A stretch of 38,720 bases of DNA. Source: Alteromonadaceae bacterium UBA2620 (GTDB lineage: Bacteria > Pseudomonadota > Gammaproteobacteria > Enterobacterales > Alteromonadaceae). The translations under genes were made by a program, and so were the position numbers. The notes beneath the pieces are model-generated. The model made no database searches and was not told where the DNA came from. It saw only the letters and a program-made list of their open reading frames with translations. Position 1 is the stretch's first letter. Each line of letters starts with the position of its first letter. Shown here in pieces: positions 29,314 to 36,848 of this stretch. The stretch is taken from the NCBI GenBank assembly GCA_002339125.1, contig DDJQ01000100.1:1-38720 (forward strand), written 5' to 3'.

Positions 29314-29410
29314 TGTTTATTCTGATATTTCCGTCGTTATGGATAAGGCAGCATAAACAACCTGTTGGGACGTTTCAAATGCCGTGATAAGCGCTCTGTG
29401 TATTCCCATT

Positions 29411-29428
29411 TGTAAAATTAATGTTACA
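29411..29428 (+). promoter_or_regulatory. Candidate TyrR box upstream of phhA
   Basis: TGTAAA (29411-29416), six bases, then GTTACA (29423-29428): 11 of 12 positions of the TyrR/PhhR consensus TGTAAA-N6-TTTACA. It lies about 88 bases before the phhA ATG, in the spacer shared with the divergent M16 peptidase gene. Confidence 0.65.
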
Positions 29429-29516
29429 TGTTCGGGCGGTGTATCCTCATTCTAAAGGTTTAGTGTGGCGTTTAAATGGGTAAACTTGAGCGGTCTTTAA
29501 TAACCAAATTTGGTCT

Positions 29517-30314
29517 ATGTCTAAACAATCAAAATATAATTCAAAAAATCCAGACATTAACGGAATGATTCAATGGAGTGATGAGGAAAACGCCATTTGG
29601 GGCGAGTTGTATCAACGCCAGATGGCCCTGTTACCCGGGCGCGCCTGTAAAGAATACTTTGATGGCCTGGACATGTTGGGACTCTCTCCTCAGGCTATTC
29701 CTCAGTTACCGGATATCGACCGTGTACTAAAGGCATCTACCGGATGGCAGACCGCCGCAGTACCGGCCTTAATCAGCTTTGGGGAATTTTTTGAGCTGTT
29801 GGCCAGTAAGCGTTTTCCGGTGGCGACTTTTATTCGTAGCCGGGAAGAGTTCCACTATCTTCAGGAACCGGATATTTTCCACGAGGTAATGGGCCATTGC
29901 CCGCTGCTTACCAATCCATCCTTTGCAGCCTTTACCGAGACCTACGGCAAACTGGGGCTTAATGCCAGTAAAGAGGAAAGGGTGTTTCTGGCACGATTGT
30001 ACTGGTTTACTGTGGAGTTTGGTCTGGTAAAAGAAAATGGTGAGTTGCGTATCGTCGGTGGCGGTATCCTCAGTTCACCGAAAGAAACCTGCTATGCGCT
30101 GGAGAGTGACGTGGCAGTGCGGCATCCGCTGCAAGTGCTGGATGCGCTGCGAACCCCTTACCGCATTGATATATTACAACCGCTTTACTACGTGCTTGAA
30201 AACTTCAGCCAGTTAATGGAAATTTCCAGAATGGACATTATGCCGCTGGTTAAACAGGCACAGCAACTGGGCCTTTTTGAACCACTTTTTACCCCTAAAC
30301 AACGGGCTGGGTAG
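29517..30314 (+). CDS. phhA: Phenylalanine 4-monooxygenase
   Basis: PhhA hydroxylates phenylalanine to tyrosine with O2, a pterin cofactor and non-haem iron. It is 265 residues, the single-domain bacterial form without a regulatory ACT domain. The iron-binding segment IFHEVMGHCPLL supplies the two His ligands, and the Glu ligand comes from the later RLYWFTVEFGLV. LPGRACKEYFDGL and RSREEFHYLQEPD are also conserved. It precedes tyrR and the homogentisate genes, so the products form one pathway. No pterin dehydratase (phhB) is adjacent. Confidence 0.95.
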   Translation: MSKQSKYNSKNPDINGMIQWSDEENAIWGELYQRQMALLPGRACKEYFDGLDMLGLSPQAIPQLPDIDRVLKASTGWQTAAVPALISFGEFFELLASKRFPVATFIRSREEFHYLQEPDIFHEVMGHCPLLTNPSFAAFTETYGKLGLNASKEERVFLARLYWFTVEFGLVKENGELRIVGGGILSSPKETCYALESDVAVRHPLQVLDALRTPYRIDILQPLYYVLENFSQLMEISRMDIMPLVKQAQQLGLFEPLFTPKQRAG

Positions 30315-30346
30315 ACGCCACCTGCTCGTATCCAAGTGCTGTATTT

Positions 30347-30381
30347 TGCGCTAATTGTTGGGTAATTGAACAATTAGCGCA
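30347..30381 (+). other. Perfect 13-bp inverted repeat between phhA and tyrR
   Basis: TGCGCTAATTGTT (30347-30359) and AACAATTAGCGCA (30369-30381) with a 9-base loop. It lies 33 bases after phhA. There is no T-run after it, so it is at best a weak terminator; it could instead be a processing or protein-binding site. Confidence 0.55.
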
Positions 30382-30425
30382 GGTTTCGCGTATTAGACTT
30401 TAAAAGTAACCATTTTGTGATATCT

Positions 30426-30443
30426 TGTAAAATATAGTTTACA
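30426..30443 (+). promoter_or_regulatory. Perfect TyrR box upstream of tyrR
   Basis: TGTAAA-ATATAG-TTTACA matches the TyrR/PhhR consensus at all 12 defined positions. It ends 15 bases before the tyrR ATG, so it probably overlaps the transcription start or leader and serves autoregulation. Confidence 0.8.
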
Positions 30444-30458
30444 GTTATTGAGTGTTCA

Positions 30459-32015
30459 ATGCGTTTAGAAATCAGCTGTCAGGATCGTCTTGGGATCACC
30501 CAGGATGTGCTAGATATTTTAGTTACCCACAATATCGATCTCAGAGGTATAGAGATTGATGAGGGTGGCAAAATATTTCTTAATTTCCCCAATATTAAAT
30601 TTGAAGATTTTCAGCATTTAATGCCCAAAATACGTCGCATTGAGGGTATCGAAGACGTAAAAACCACTTTGTTTATGCCCGGTGAACGGGAACGTAATCA
30701 GCTCTCCGCTATCGTGCAAACCCTGCCGGATCCGGTGTTCTCCATTGATAACAAAGGCAAGCTGCTTTTGTGTAACGACGCCGTTACCAGTGGTCTGGAG
30801 ATGGATATTAACGAACTGTTGAATACTGAAATCAGTGAGTATGTGAAAGGCTTTAATTTTGGCCGATGGCTGGAAGGCAAGGCGCCGGGTCATAAAAGCA
30901 CCAAGGTTAAATTTATTCAGCAGGATTTTGTTGCCGATATTTTACCCATCACGGTACCGGATGCAGCCGACACCGCCATTCTGGCGGGCGCCGTGGTGAT
31001 GCTTAAATCCGAAGTCAGACTGGGGCAGCAGATCAACGCGTTCCATCAGCACGGCACTGACAGCTTCGATAAGCTGGTGACCCAGTCACCGGTGATGCAG
31101 CAAACTATCAGTGAGGCAAAACGGATTGCCGATCTGGATGCGCCGATCCTGATTTTTGGCGAAACCGGTACCGGTAAAGAAATGCTGGCCAAAGCCTGCC
31201 ACCAAAGTAGCCGCCGCGCAGATAAGGCGTTCCTGGCGCTTAATTGTGGCGCGCTGCCCGATAACGTGGCCGAGACAGAGCTGTTTGGTTACGCCGCCGG
31301 TACCTTTAATCAGACTGAAGGAAAGGCTGGCCTGCTAGAACTGGCTGCGGGCGGTACATTATTGCTGGATGAAATTGCCGACATGTCGGTGCACTTGCAG
31401 GCAAAGTTATTGCGAGTGCTGGAAGACGGGGAGTTCCGGCGGGTAGGGGACGTAAATCCGGTTGCGGTTGACGTGCGCTTTATTTGTACCACCTGCCAGG
31501 ATATGGGCCAGTTAGTTGATGAGGGCAAGTTCCGTAAGGAATTGTATTACCGCCTTAACGTGCTAGGGCTGGTTGTGCCGGCGCTGCGTGAACGTCGTTC
31601 AGACATCGTGCGGCTGTCAGAATCCTTTATTTTACAGCATAGCGCCAAACTGGGTCGCAGACCTGCCAAACTGAGCAAGTCTTGTGTTGAGTTTCTTCAA
31701 CAGTATCCGTGGCCAGGCAATGTACGCCAGTTGCAGAATGCTCTGTTCAGAGCGTTGTCACTGCTCGACGGGAATGAAATCACCAAAGAAGATATTCAGC
31801 TGCCCAGCTGTACACCAAGCATGACCTACGTTGATGAGAATTTTGAGGGCACGCTCGACGAAGAGGTCAAAAAATTTGAACGGGATTTGCTGCGCAAGCT
31901 TTACCCTTCTTACCCGAGCACCCGACAGCTGGCAAAAAAGCTGGGCTTAAGCCATACCGCTATTGCCAACAAACTGCGCGAATATGGCATTAACAAAGCT
32001 ACTGTAAAGCTTTAA
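30459..32015 (+). CDS. tyrR: Aromatic amino acid transcriptional regulator TyrR (PhhR)
   Basis: TyrR senses aromatic amino acids and activates or represses their genes. It has 518 residues: an ACT domain (1-70), a PAS domain (about 80-185), an AAA+ domain (about 207-430) with Walker A GETGTGKE (234-241) and Walker B LLLDE (301-305), and a C-terminal helix-turn-helix (STRQLAKKLGLSHTAIANKL). The sigma-54 contact loop is GTFNQT (281-286) in place of GAFTGA, so it should act with sigma-70, as known for TyrR. Its position between phhA and hppD fits the PhhR-like role of controlling phenylalanine and tyrosine breakdown. Confidence 0.94.
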   Translation: MRLEISCQDRLGITQDVLDILVTHNIDLRGIEIDEGGKIFLNFPNIKFEDFQHLMPKIRRIEGIEDVKTTLFMPGERERNQLSAIVQTLPDPVFSIDNKGKLLLCNDAVTSGLEMDINELLNTEISEYVKGFNFGRWLEGKAPGHKSTKVKFIQQDFVADILPITVPDAADTAILAGAVVMLKSEVRLGQQINAFHQHGTDSFDKLVTQSPVMQQTISEAKRIADLDAPILIFGETGTGKEMLAKACHQSSRRADKAFLALNCGALPDNVAETELFGYAAGTFNQTEGKAGLLELAAGGTLLLDEIADMSVHLQAKLLRVLEDGEFRRVGDVNPVAVDVRFICTTCQDMGQLVDEGKFRKELYYRLNVLGLVVPALRERRSDIVRLSESFILQHSAKLGRRPAKLSKSCVEFLQQYPWPGNVRQLQNALFRALSLLDGNEITKEDIQLPSCTPSMTYVDENFEGTLDEEVKKFERDLLRKLYPSYPSTRQLAKKLGLSHTAIANKLREYGINKATVKL

Positions 32016-32035
32016 TTACATATTATATCTACCAC

Positions 32036-32060
32036 GACGGGCTGCCAGAAGCAGCCCGTC
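32036..32060 (+). terminator. Hairpin after tyrR, weak terminator
   Basis: GACGGGCTGC and GCAGCCCGTC form a perfect 10-bp stem with a 5-base loop CAGAA. The sequence after it is only moderately T-rich, so termination may be partial. Confidence 0.55.
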
Positions 32061-32109
32061 TGCGTTTCTGTCTGCTGATTTTTTGCTGCCTCGCTAGCGT
32101 CATGTTTTA

Positions 32110-32126
32110 TTTACAAAAAGTGTAAA
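32110..32126 (+). promoter_or_regulatory. Palindrome of TyrR-type half-sites in reversed order upstream of hppD
   Basis: TTTACA-AAAAG-TGTAAA is a perfect inverted repeat of the same hexamers as the TyrR box but in opposite order and with five bases between. It lies 94 bases before the hppD start. It may be a site for TyrR in another arrangement, or for a different regulator of homogentisate genes. Confidence 0.45.
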
Positions 32127-32219
32127 CGCCACGGTTTCTGCCTGGCTCTGCTGAAGCTATCCGCCAGCCCATTTCTCTGATTATATATGTTGCATAATTG
32201 TTAAATGGAGAGAGTGAAC

Positions 32220-33311
32220 ATGGCGAATAGCAATAATTATAATCCTTTAGGTACCGACGGCTTTGAGTTTGTTGAATATACAGCGGCTGATGAAGAAGGT
32301 ATTGAGGCGCTAAAACACTTATTCAGCTCGTTAGGCTTTGCCGAGGTCGCTGAACATAAATCGAAACGCGTGTGGTTGTATCGTCAGGGGGATATCAATT
32401 TTATTGTCAACGCGGAACCTGCCTCTCAGGCAGAAGAGTTCGCTCGCCTGCGCGGTCCAAGCGTTTGCGGCATGGCTTTCAGGGTTAAAGATGCCCGCGC
32501 GGCCATTGAGCATGCCAAACAGCATGGCGGCAAAGAGTTCCACGGCAACTTAGGGCCTATGGAGCTTAATATCCCGGCTATCTATGGGATCGGTGAAAGT
32601 ACGCTGTACTTTGTTGACTTGTACGGCAAGCACAGCATTTATGATGTGGATTTTCGTTTCTATCCGGACTGGCAGGAACGCATGGAAAGCGCTGGCGCTG
32701 GCCTTAAGTTGGTGGACCACCTTACTCACAACGTAAAACGTGGCAACATGGCGGTGTGGGCGGAGTTCTACGAGAACATCGGTAACTTCCGCGAAATCCG
32801 CTACTTCGATATCGAAGGCAAGCTGACTGGTCTGGTAAGTAAAGCTATGACGTCTCCCTGCGGCAAAATCCGTATTCCGATTAATGAGTCGGTGGACGAT
32901 CATTCACAAATCGAAGAGTTCATTAAAGCGTATAACGGCGAGGGCATTCAGCACATAGCGCTGGCTACCGATGATATCTACCAAACGGTTACCGATTTAA
33001 AAAATCGCGGACTGGCGTTTATGGATACGCCGGATACTTACTATGAAGCGGTTAACGACAGAGTAAAAGGGCACGGTGAGTCCATTGAGCAATTAAAGGA
33101 TTTGCGGATCCTGATTGACGGGGCACCAGAAAAGGACGGTATTTTACTGCAAATTTTCACCGACACGGTGATTGGCCCGGTGTTCTTTGAAATCATCCAG
33201 CGCAAAGGCAATGAAGGCTTCGGCGAGGGTAACTTTAAAGCCCTGTTTGAAAGTATCGAACAGGATCAAATTCGCCGTGGCGTACTGAATGTTGAGGACG
33301 GCAATGCGTAA
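32220..33311 (+). CDS. hppD: 4-hydroxyphenylpyruvate dioxygenase
   Basis: HPPD converts 4-hydroxyphenylpyruvate to homogentisate with Fe(II) and O2. It has 363 residues and two vicinal-oxygen-chelate domains. The iron ligands are visible in the C-terminal domain: His167 in LVDHLTHNV, His245 in GIQHIALATDD and Glu324 in GPVFFEIIQRKG. The end, GEGNFKALFESIE, forms the C-terminal gating helix. I choose ATG 32220; the ATG at 32205 lies ahead of the GGAGAGAG ribosome-site region. The stop codon overlaps the start of hmgA by 8 bases. Confidence 0.95.
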   Translation: MANSNNYNPLGTDGFEFVEYTAADEEGIEALKHLFSSLGFAEVAEHKSKRVWLYRQGDINFIVNAEPASQAEEFARLRGPSVCGMAFRVKDARAAIEHAKQHGGKEFHGNLGPMELNIPAIYGIGESTLYFVDLYGKHSIYDVDFRFYPDWQERMESAGAGLKLVDHLTHNVKRGNMAVWAEFYENIGNFREIRYFDIEGKLTGLVSKAMTSPCGKIRIPINESVDDHSQIEEFIKAYNGEGIQHIALATDDIYQTVTDLKNRGLAFMDTPDTYYEAVNDRVKGHGESIEQLKDLRILIDGAPEKDGILLQIFTDTVIGPVFFEIIQRKGNEGFGEGNFKALFESIEQDQIRRGVLNVEDGNA

Positions 33312-34434
33312 CCCGGCGCGTTTCCCGCTTAAGGAAGGCCTGCATTCCCGGCAGGCCCATGCGGACTTACCTGAGCAGGCGGTCTACGAACGGGAAGTGG
33401 GCCGCGAGGGCTTCTTCGGCCCGGCCTCACATATTCACCACAAACATCCGCCTACGGGCTGGGTGGAGTGGGAAGGTGAGCTGCGCCCCAGAGCCATGGA
33501 TCTGAACCAGCTTAATGAACTTGCCATTGCCCGGTCGCCATTTTCGGCGCCGGTGATCCTGCACAATGCCCACTGTCAGTATCGCTTCTGGCATTGCAAT
33601 GAACCTATGACCGAACTGGCGCGCAACGCCGACGGTGATGATCTGCTGTTTGTACATCGTGGTCGGGGTGAACTGTTTTGTGACTACGGCCATATGCCCG
33701 TAAGCGAAGGTGATTACGTTGTTATTCCACGCTCAACAATGTGGCGGTTAAACCCAGAAACGCCGATGCAACTGCTGATGATAGAAGCCACCGACGACAG
33801 CTACCAGTTGCCGGAAAAAGGCATGGTCGGCCAGCACGCGGTGTTCGATCCGGCGATGCTTGAGTATCCACGCATCAATGAGACTTTTCTGGCCCAGCAG
33901 GATGAAAATACCTGGCGGGTAGACGTTAAGCGACACCAGCGTTTATCTCGCATTACCTATCCGTTTAACCCGCTGGATGCACAGGGGTGGCACGGTGATT
34001 TAACCGTGATGAAAATTAACTGGCGCGATATCCGGCCGTTAATGAGTCATCGCTATCATTTGCCACCCTCTGCGCATACCACCTTTGTGGCCAAGCGGTT
34101 TGTTGTCTGTACGTTTGTACCGCGCCCGATTGAAAGCGATCCCGGTGCGCTGAAGGTGCCGTTTTATCACAGCAATGACGACTTTGATGAGGTGCTTTTT
34201 TACCACGCCGGTGACTTTTTCAGTCGCGATAATATTGAAGCAGGAATGGTCACTTTCCATCCTGCCGGCTTTACTCATGGTCCGCACCCCAAGGCATTTG
34301 CCGCTGGCCAGGCACATGCCAAAACCTTTACCGACGAAGTCGCTGTAATGCTGGATACCCGCGATGCATTACAGGCAACGGCAGCGGCTGAATCGGTGGA
34401 AAACCCCGACTATGTATACAGCTGGCGGGGCTAG
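33304..34434 (+). CDS. hmgA: Homogentisate 1,2-dioxygenase
   Basis: HmgA cleaves the homogentisate ring to maleylacetoacetate with Fe(II) and O2. It has 376 residues, the compact bacterial form (E. coli-independent family of marine gammaproteobacteria). The cupin core contains LLFVHRGRGELFCDYGHMPVSEGDYVVIPRSTMWRL in shorter overlapping motifs, and the iron-binding C-terminal stretch has LFYHAGDFFSRDN and VTFHPAGFTHGPHP. ATG 33304 is supported by GAGG six bases upstream and the overlap with hppD. fahA starts 11 bases downstream, giving one operon. Confidence 0.93.
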   Translation: MRNPARFPLKEGLHSRQAHADLPEQAVYEREVGREGFFGPASHIHHKHPPTGWVEWEGELRPRAMDLNQLNELAIARSPFSAPVILHNAHCQYRFWHCNEPMTELARNADGDDLLFVHRGRGELFCDYGHMPVSEGDYVVIPRSTMWRLNPETPMQLLMIEATDDSYQLPEKGMVGQHAVFDPAMLEYPRINETFLAQQDENTWRVDVKRHQRLSRITYPFNPLDAQGWHGDLTVMKINWRDIRPLMSHRYHLPPSAHTTFVAKRFVVCTFVPRPIESDPGALKVPFYHSNDDFDEVLFYHAGDFFSRDNIEAGMVTFHPAGFTHGPHPKAFAAGQAHAKTFTDEVAVMLDTRDALQATAAAESVENPDYVYSWRG

Positions 34435-34445
34435 AGGAGAACAAT

Positions 34446-35456
34446 ATGAAATTAGCAACTTATAAAAACGATTCCCGGGACGGGCAGTTAATGCTGGTCA
34501 GCCGGGATTTAAAACTCACCTGTAGCGCCGCACCGGTGGCAAAGACTATGCAGCAGTTACTGGATAACTGGGATGCACTGTTTGAACCGCTGAATGAAAG
34601 ATATCAGGCGCTATGTTCAGGTGAACTGCTAGCTGAAAAATTTGATGCACAAAAATGCCATTCACCATTGCCCAGAGCTTATCACTGGGCCGATGGCAGC
34701 GCCTATGTGAACCATGTTGAGCTGGTCAGGCGCGCTCGCGGTGCTGAGGTGCCTGAAAGTTTCTGGCACGATCCCCTGATGTATCAGGGTGGCAGTGACG
34801 ACTTTATTGGCCCCTATGATGATATTGAAGTACCTGAAGAAAGTATGGGCATCGATTTTGAGGCTGAAATAGCGGTTGTGACGGCAGATGTGCCAATGGG
34901 CACCACCGATGAACACGCGGGTAACTTTATTAAGTTGCTGATGCTGGTCAATGATGTGTCGCTGCGAGGCCTGATCCCCGGAGAGCTGGCCAAAGGCTTC
35001 GGTTTTTATCAGTCTAAGCCGGCCAGCAGCTTTGCTCCGGTTGCCGTTACGCCCGATGAGTTAGGCGACAGCTGGTTCGACAGCAAGGTGCATTTGCCAC
35101 TGCTGACCCACTACAATAATGAATTGTTTGGGAAGCCAAATGCCGGGGTCGATATGACCTTTAGTTTTAATGAGCTGGTAGCGCATGCTGCGCGCACCCG
35201 AAACCTTGGCGCTGGCACCATTATTGGCTCAGGAACGGTCTCCAATAAACAAGGCACCGATCACGGCTCAGCCATCGTACATGGCGGGGTAGGGTATTCC
35301 TGTATTGCCGAAGTCAGAATGATTGAAACCATCCGTGACGGACAGCCTTCTACTGCTTTTATGAGTAACGGCGACACTGTTCGCATTGAAATGGCCGACA
35401 ATAGCGGCGCCAGTATTTTCGGTGCCATTGAACAGCGCGTAAAAATTAAAAAATGA
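34446..35456 (+). CDS. fahA: Fumarylacetoacetate hydrolase
   Basis: FahA splits fumarylacetoacetate to fumarate and acetoacetate, the last step of tyrosine breakdown. It has 336 residues. The FAH-fold metal-binding region reads GIDFEAEIAVVTADVP, followed by LMLVNDVSLRG. The active-site loop is seen in GAGTIIGSGTVSNKQG and GYSCIAEVRMIETI. AGGAGA lies about 6 bases upstream of ATG 34446, which is 11 bases after hmgA. This is the shorter bacterial form and lacks the SH3-like N-terminal domain of the animal enzyme. Confidence 0.93.
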   Translation: MKLATYKNDSRDGQLMLVSRDLKLTCSAAPVAKTMQQLLDNWDALFEPLNERYQALCSGELLAEKFDAQKCHSPLPRAYHWADGSAYVNHVELVRRARGAEVPESFWHDPLMYQGGSDDFIGPYDDIEVPEESMGIDFEAEIAVVTADVPMGTTDEHAGNFIKLLMLVNDVSLRGLIPGELAKGFGFYQSKPASSFAPVAVTPDELGDSWFDSKVHLPLLTHYNNELFGKPNAGVDMTFSFNELVAHAARTRNLGAGTIIGSGTVSNKQGTDHGSAIVHGGVGYSCIAEVRMIETIRDGQPSTAFMSNGDTVRIEMADNSGASIFGAIEQRVKIKK

Positions 35457-35497
35457 GTTATGCTTAGACTAACAACAACGACAATAAGGTTGCGCAA

Positions 35498-36151
35498 ATG
35501 AGCTTAAAACTTTATGGCTACTGGCGTTCGTCGGCAACTTACCGGGTCCGCATTGCATTAAATTTAAAAGGCCTTGAATACGAATATGTACCAGTGCATC
35601 TGGTAATGGAGGGGGGGCAGCAACATCAGGAAGCCTACGACCGGCTCAACCCGGCGCACCTAGTGCCTACCTTTGTAGATGATGACGAAGACATCATTCT
35701 CAATCAGTCACTGAGTATTATTGAGTACCTTGATGAACGCTATCGCGAACCTTGTCCGCTACTGCCCTCCCACGCAGTGGAAAGGGCGCGGGTACGCTCG
35801 CTGGCTCAGGATATTGCCTGTGATATTCAGCCGCTGGCGAATCTGCGGGTGCTGAATAAATTGCAGGATGACTGCGGCTTATCCAGCGAGCAGTCTGCAG
35901 ACTGGGCCAGGCAGTGGATAACCCATGGCCTGACAGCCATCGAAAGACGGTTACAAACTCAGGCGGGACGCTACTGTTTTGATTTTGATGTAACACTGGC
36001 TGATGTTTGTTTGATCCCGCAGGTGTTTAACGGCAAACGCTTTAATGTGGATATGAGTCAGTTTCCATTGATAAGCAAAATTTACGATCAGTGTTTGTCG
36101 CTGGAGGCGTTTCAGAAGGCGCAGCCGGAAAACCAGCCGGATGCCCCCTGA
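35498..36151 (+). CDS. maiA: Maleylacetoacetate isomerase
   Basis: MaiA is a zeta-class glutathione S-transferase that isomerises maleylacetoacetate to fumarylacetoacetate. It has 217 residues: a thioredoxin-like N-terminal half with the zeta signature SSATYRVRIAL (11-21), the glutathione-binding segment QSLSIIEYLDE, and an all-helical C-terminal half with FDVTLADVCLIPQVFNGKRF. It is the last gene of the hppD-hmgA-fahA-maiA run, 41 bases after fahA. The enzyme acts before FahA in the pathway. Confidence 0.94.
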   Translation: MSLKLYGYWRSSATYRVRIALNLKGLEYEYVPVHLVMEGGQQHQEAYDRLNPAHLVPTFVDDDEDIILNQSLSIIEYLDERYREPCPLLPSHAVERARVRSLAQDIACDIQPLANLRVLNKLQDDCGLSSEQSADWARQWITHGLTAIERRLQTQAGRYCFDFDVTLADVCLIPQVFNGKRFNVDMSQFPLISKIYDQCLSLEAFQKAQPENQPDAP

Positions 36152-36160
36152 ACCTACAAT

Positions 36161-36191
36161 CAGTGAAGCGTTCGCTTCACTGATTTTTTAT
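36161..36191. terminator. Terminator between maiA and the Lrp-type gene
   Basis: CAGTGAAGCG (36161-36170) and CGCTTCACTG (36173-36182) form a long perfect stem followed on the plus strand by A and six T. Its right half overlaps the last codons of the convergent regulator gene, which ends at 36177, so the two transcripts meet here. Confidence 0.85.
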
Positions 36192-36644
36192 CGGTAACGA
36201 GGTGGTATTTTTTACCTGCTTTAAGGCAAAAGTTGAACTGAGGTGATCAACACAGGGCAGGTGAGTAAGTTTGGTTTTTAATAAATATTCGTATTCTTCA
36301 ATACTTTCCACAATCACTTTCAGCAGATAATCTTTTTCGCCGCTGGTGGTGTGGCACTCGACAATTTCTTCAATCGATTGCACTGCATTTTCAAAGTCGG
36401 TGAGTGAATCGCCATCATGATTTTTCAATGACACATAAATAAATACCGATACGCCCAAATTGAGCTTTTTACCGTTTAATAATGTGACTTTGCGAAGAAT
36501 GATCCCCTCTGCTTCAAGGCGTTTAACCCGACGCCAGCAGGGCGTGTGAGAAAGGCCTACCTGTTGGCTTAAATCCGCCATGGAGATAGTCGCATTTTGT
36601 TGCAGCACGCGCAGAATTTCGCGGTCAAATTTATCCAGTTTCAT
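36177..36644 (-). CDS. Lrp/AsnC-family transcriptional regulator
   Basis: A 155-residue regulator of the Lrp/AsnC family. The N-terminal helix-turn-helix reads LDKFDREILRVLQQNATISMADLSQQVGLSHTPCWRRVKRLE in its usual place (residues 3-45), and the C-terminal RAM ligand-binding domain covers about 65-140 (VSVFIYVSLKNH, ECHTTSGEKDYLLKVIVESIEEYE). It is divergent from a leucine dehydrogenase-type gene across a 204-bp spacer, so it is likely to sense a branched-chain or related amino acid and control that gene. The specific member (for example a BkdR type) cannot be fixed. Confidence 0.9.
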   Translation of the reverse strand: MKLDKFDREILRVLQQNATISMADLSQQVGLSHTPCWRRVKRLEAEGIILRKVTLLNGKKLNLGVSVFIYVSLKNHDGDSLTDFENAVQSIEEIVECHTTSGEKDYLLKVIVESIEEYEYLLKTKLTHLPCVDHLSSTFALKQVKNTTSLPIKNQ

Positions 36645-36710
36645 CGAAGGGTGCCTGTGCCGGAAATGCTTCCGGTGATTATGATAGTTATTGTGCGTTA
36701 CATTATAATA

Positions 36711-36728
36711 CTAGGATAACCATCCTAG
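36711..36728. promoter_or_regulatory. Palindromic operator candidate between the Lrp-type gene and leucine dehydrogenase
   Basis: CTAGGAT-AACC-ATCCTAG is a perfect inverted repeat that resembles the Lrp consensus, which begins YAG and ends CTR. It lies in the divergent spacer, immediately after TATAAT (36704-36709), where a bound regulator could control both genes. Confidence 0.55.
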
Positions 36729-36791
36729 AAAGCGGTGTAGTAAAAAAAAGCGCTTGCAGGGTGTAAATTTAATGCCTGAAAGACGCAACGC

Positions 36792-36820
36792 TTGTCCTCA
36801 CAAGGCTGCGCTACTATACA
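36792..36820 (+). promoter_or_regulatory. Candidate sigma-70 promoter of the leucine dehydrogenase gene
   Basis: TTGTCC (36792-36797) and TATACA (36815-36820) are spaced by exactly 17 bases, about 29 bases before the chosen ATG. Confidence 0.5.
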
Positions 36821-36848
36821 CTTTTACTCTTAAGGAACTGTGAAGATA

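Noticed and set aside
29455..29490. GTTTA-N6-TAAAC palindrome upstream of phhA as a second TyrR box
   Set aside because: The half-sites do not match TGTAAA/TTTACA in sequence or order.
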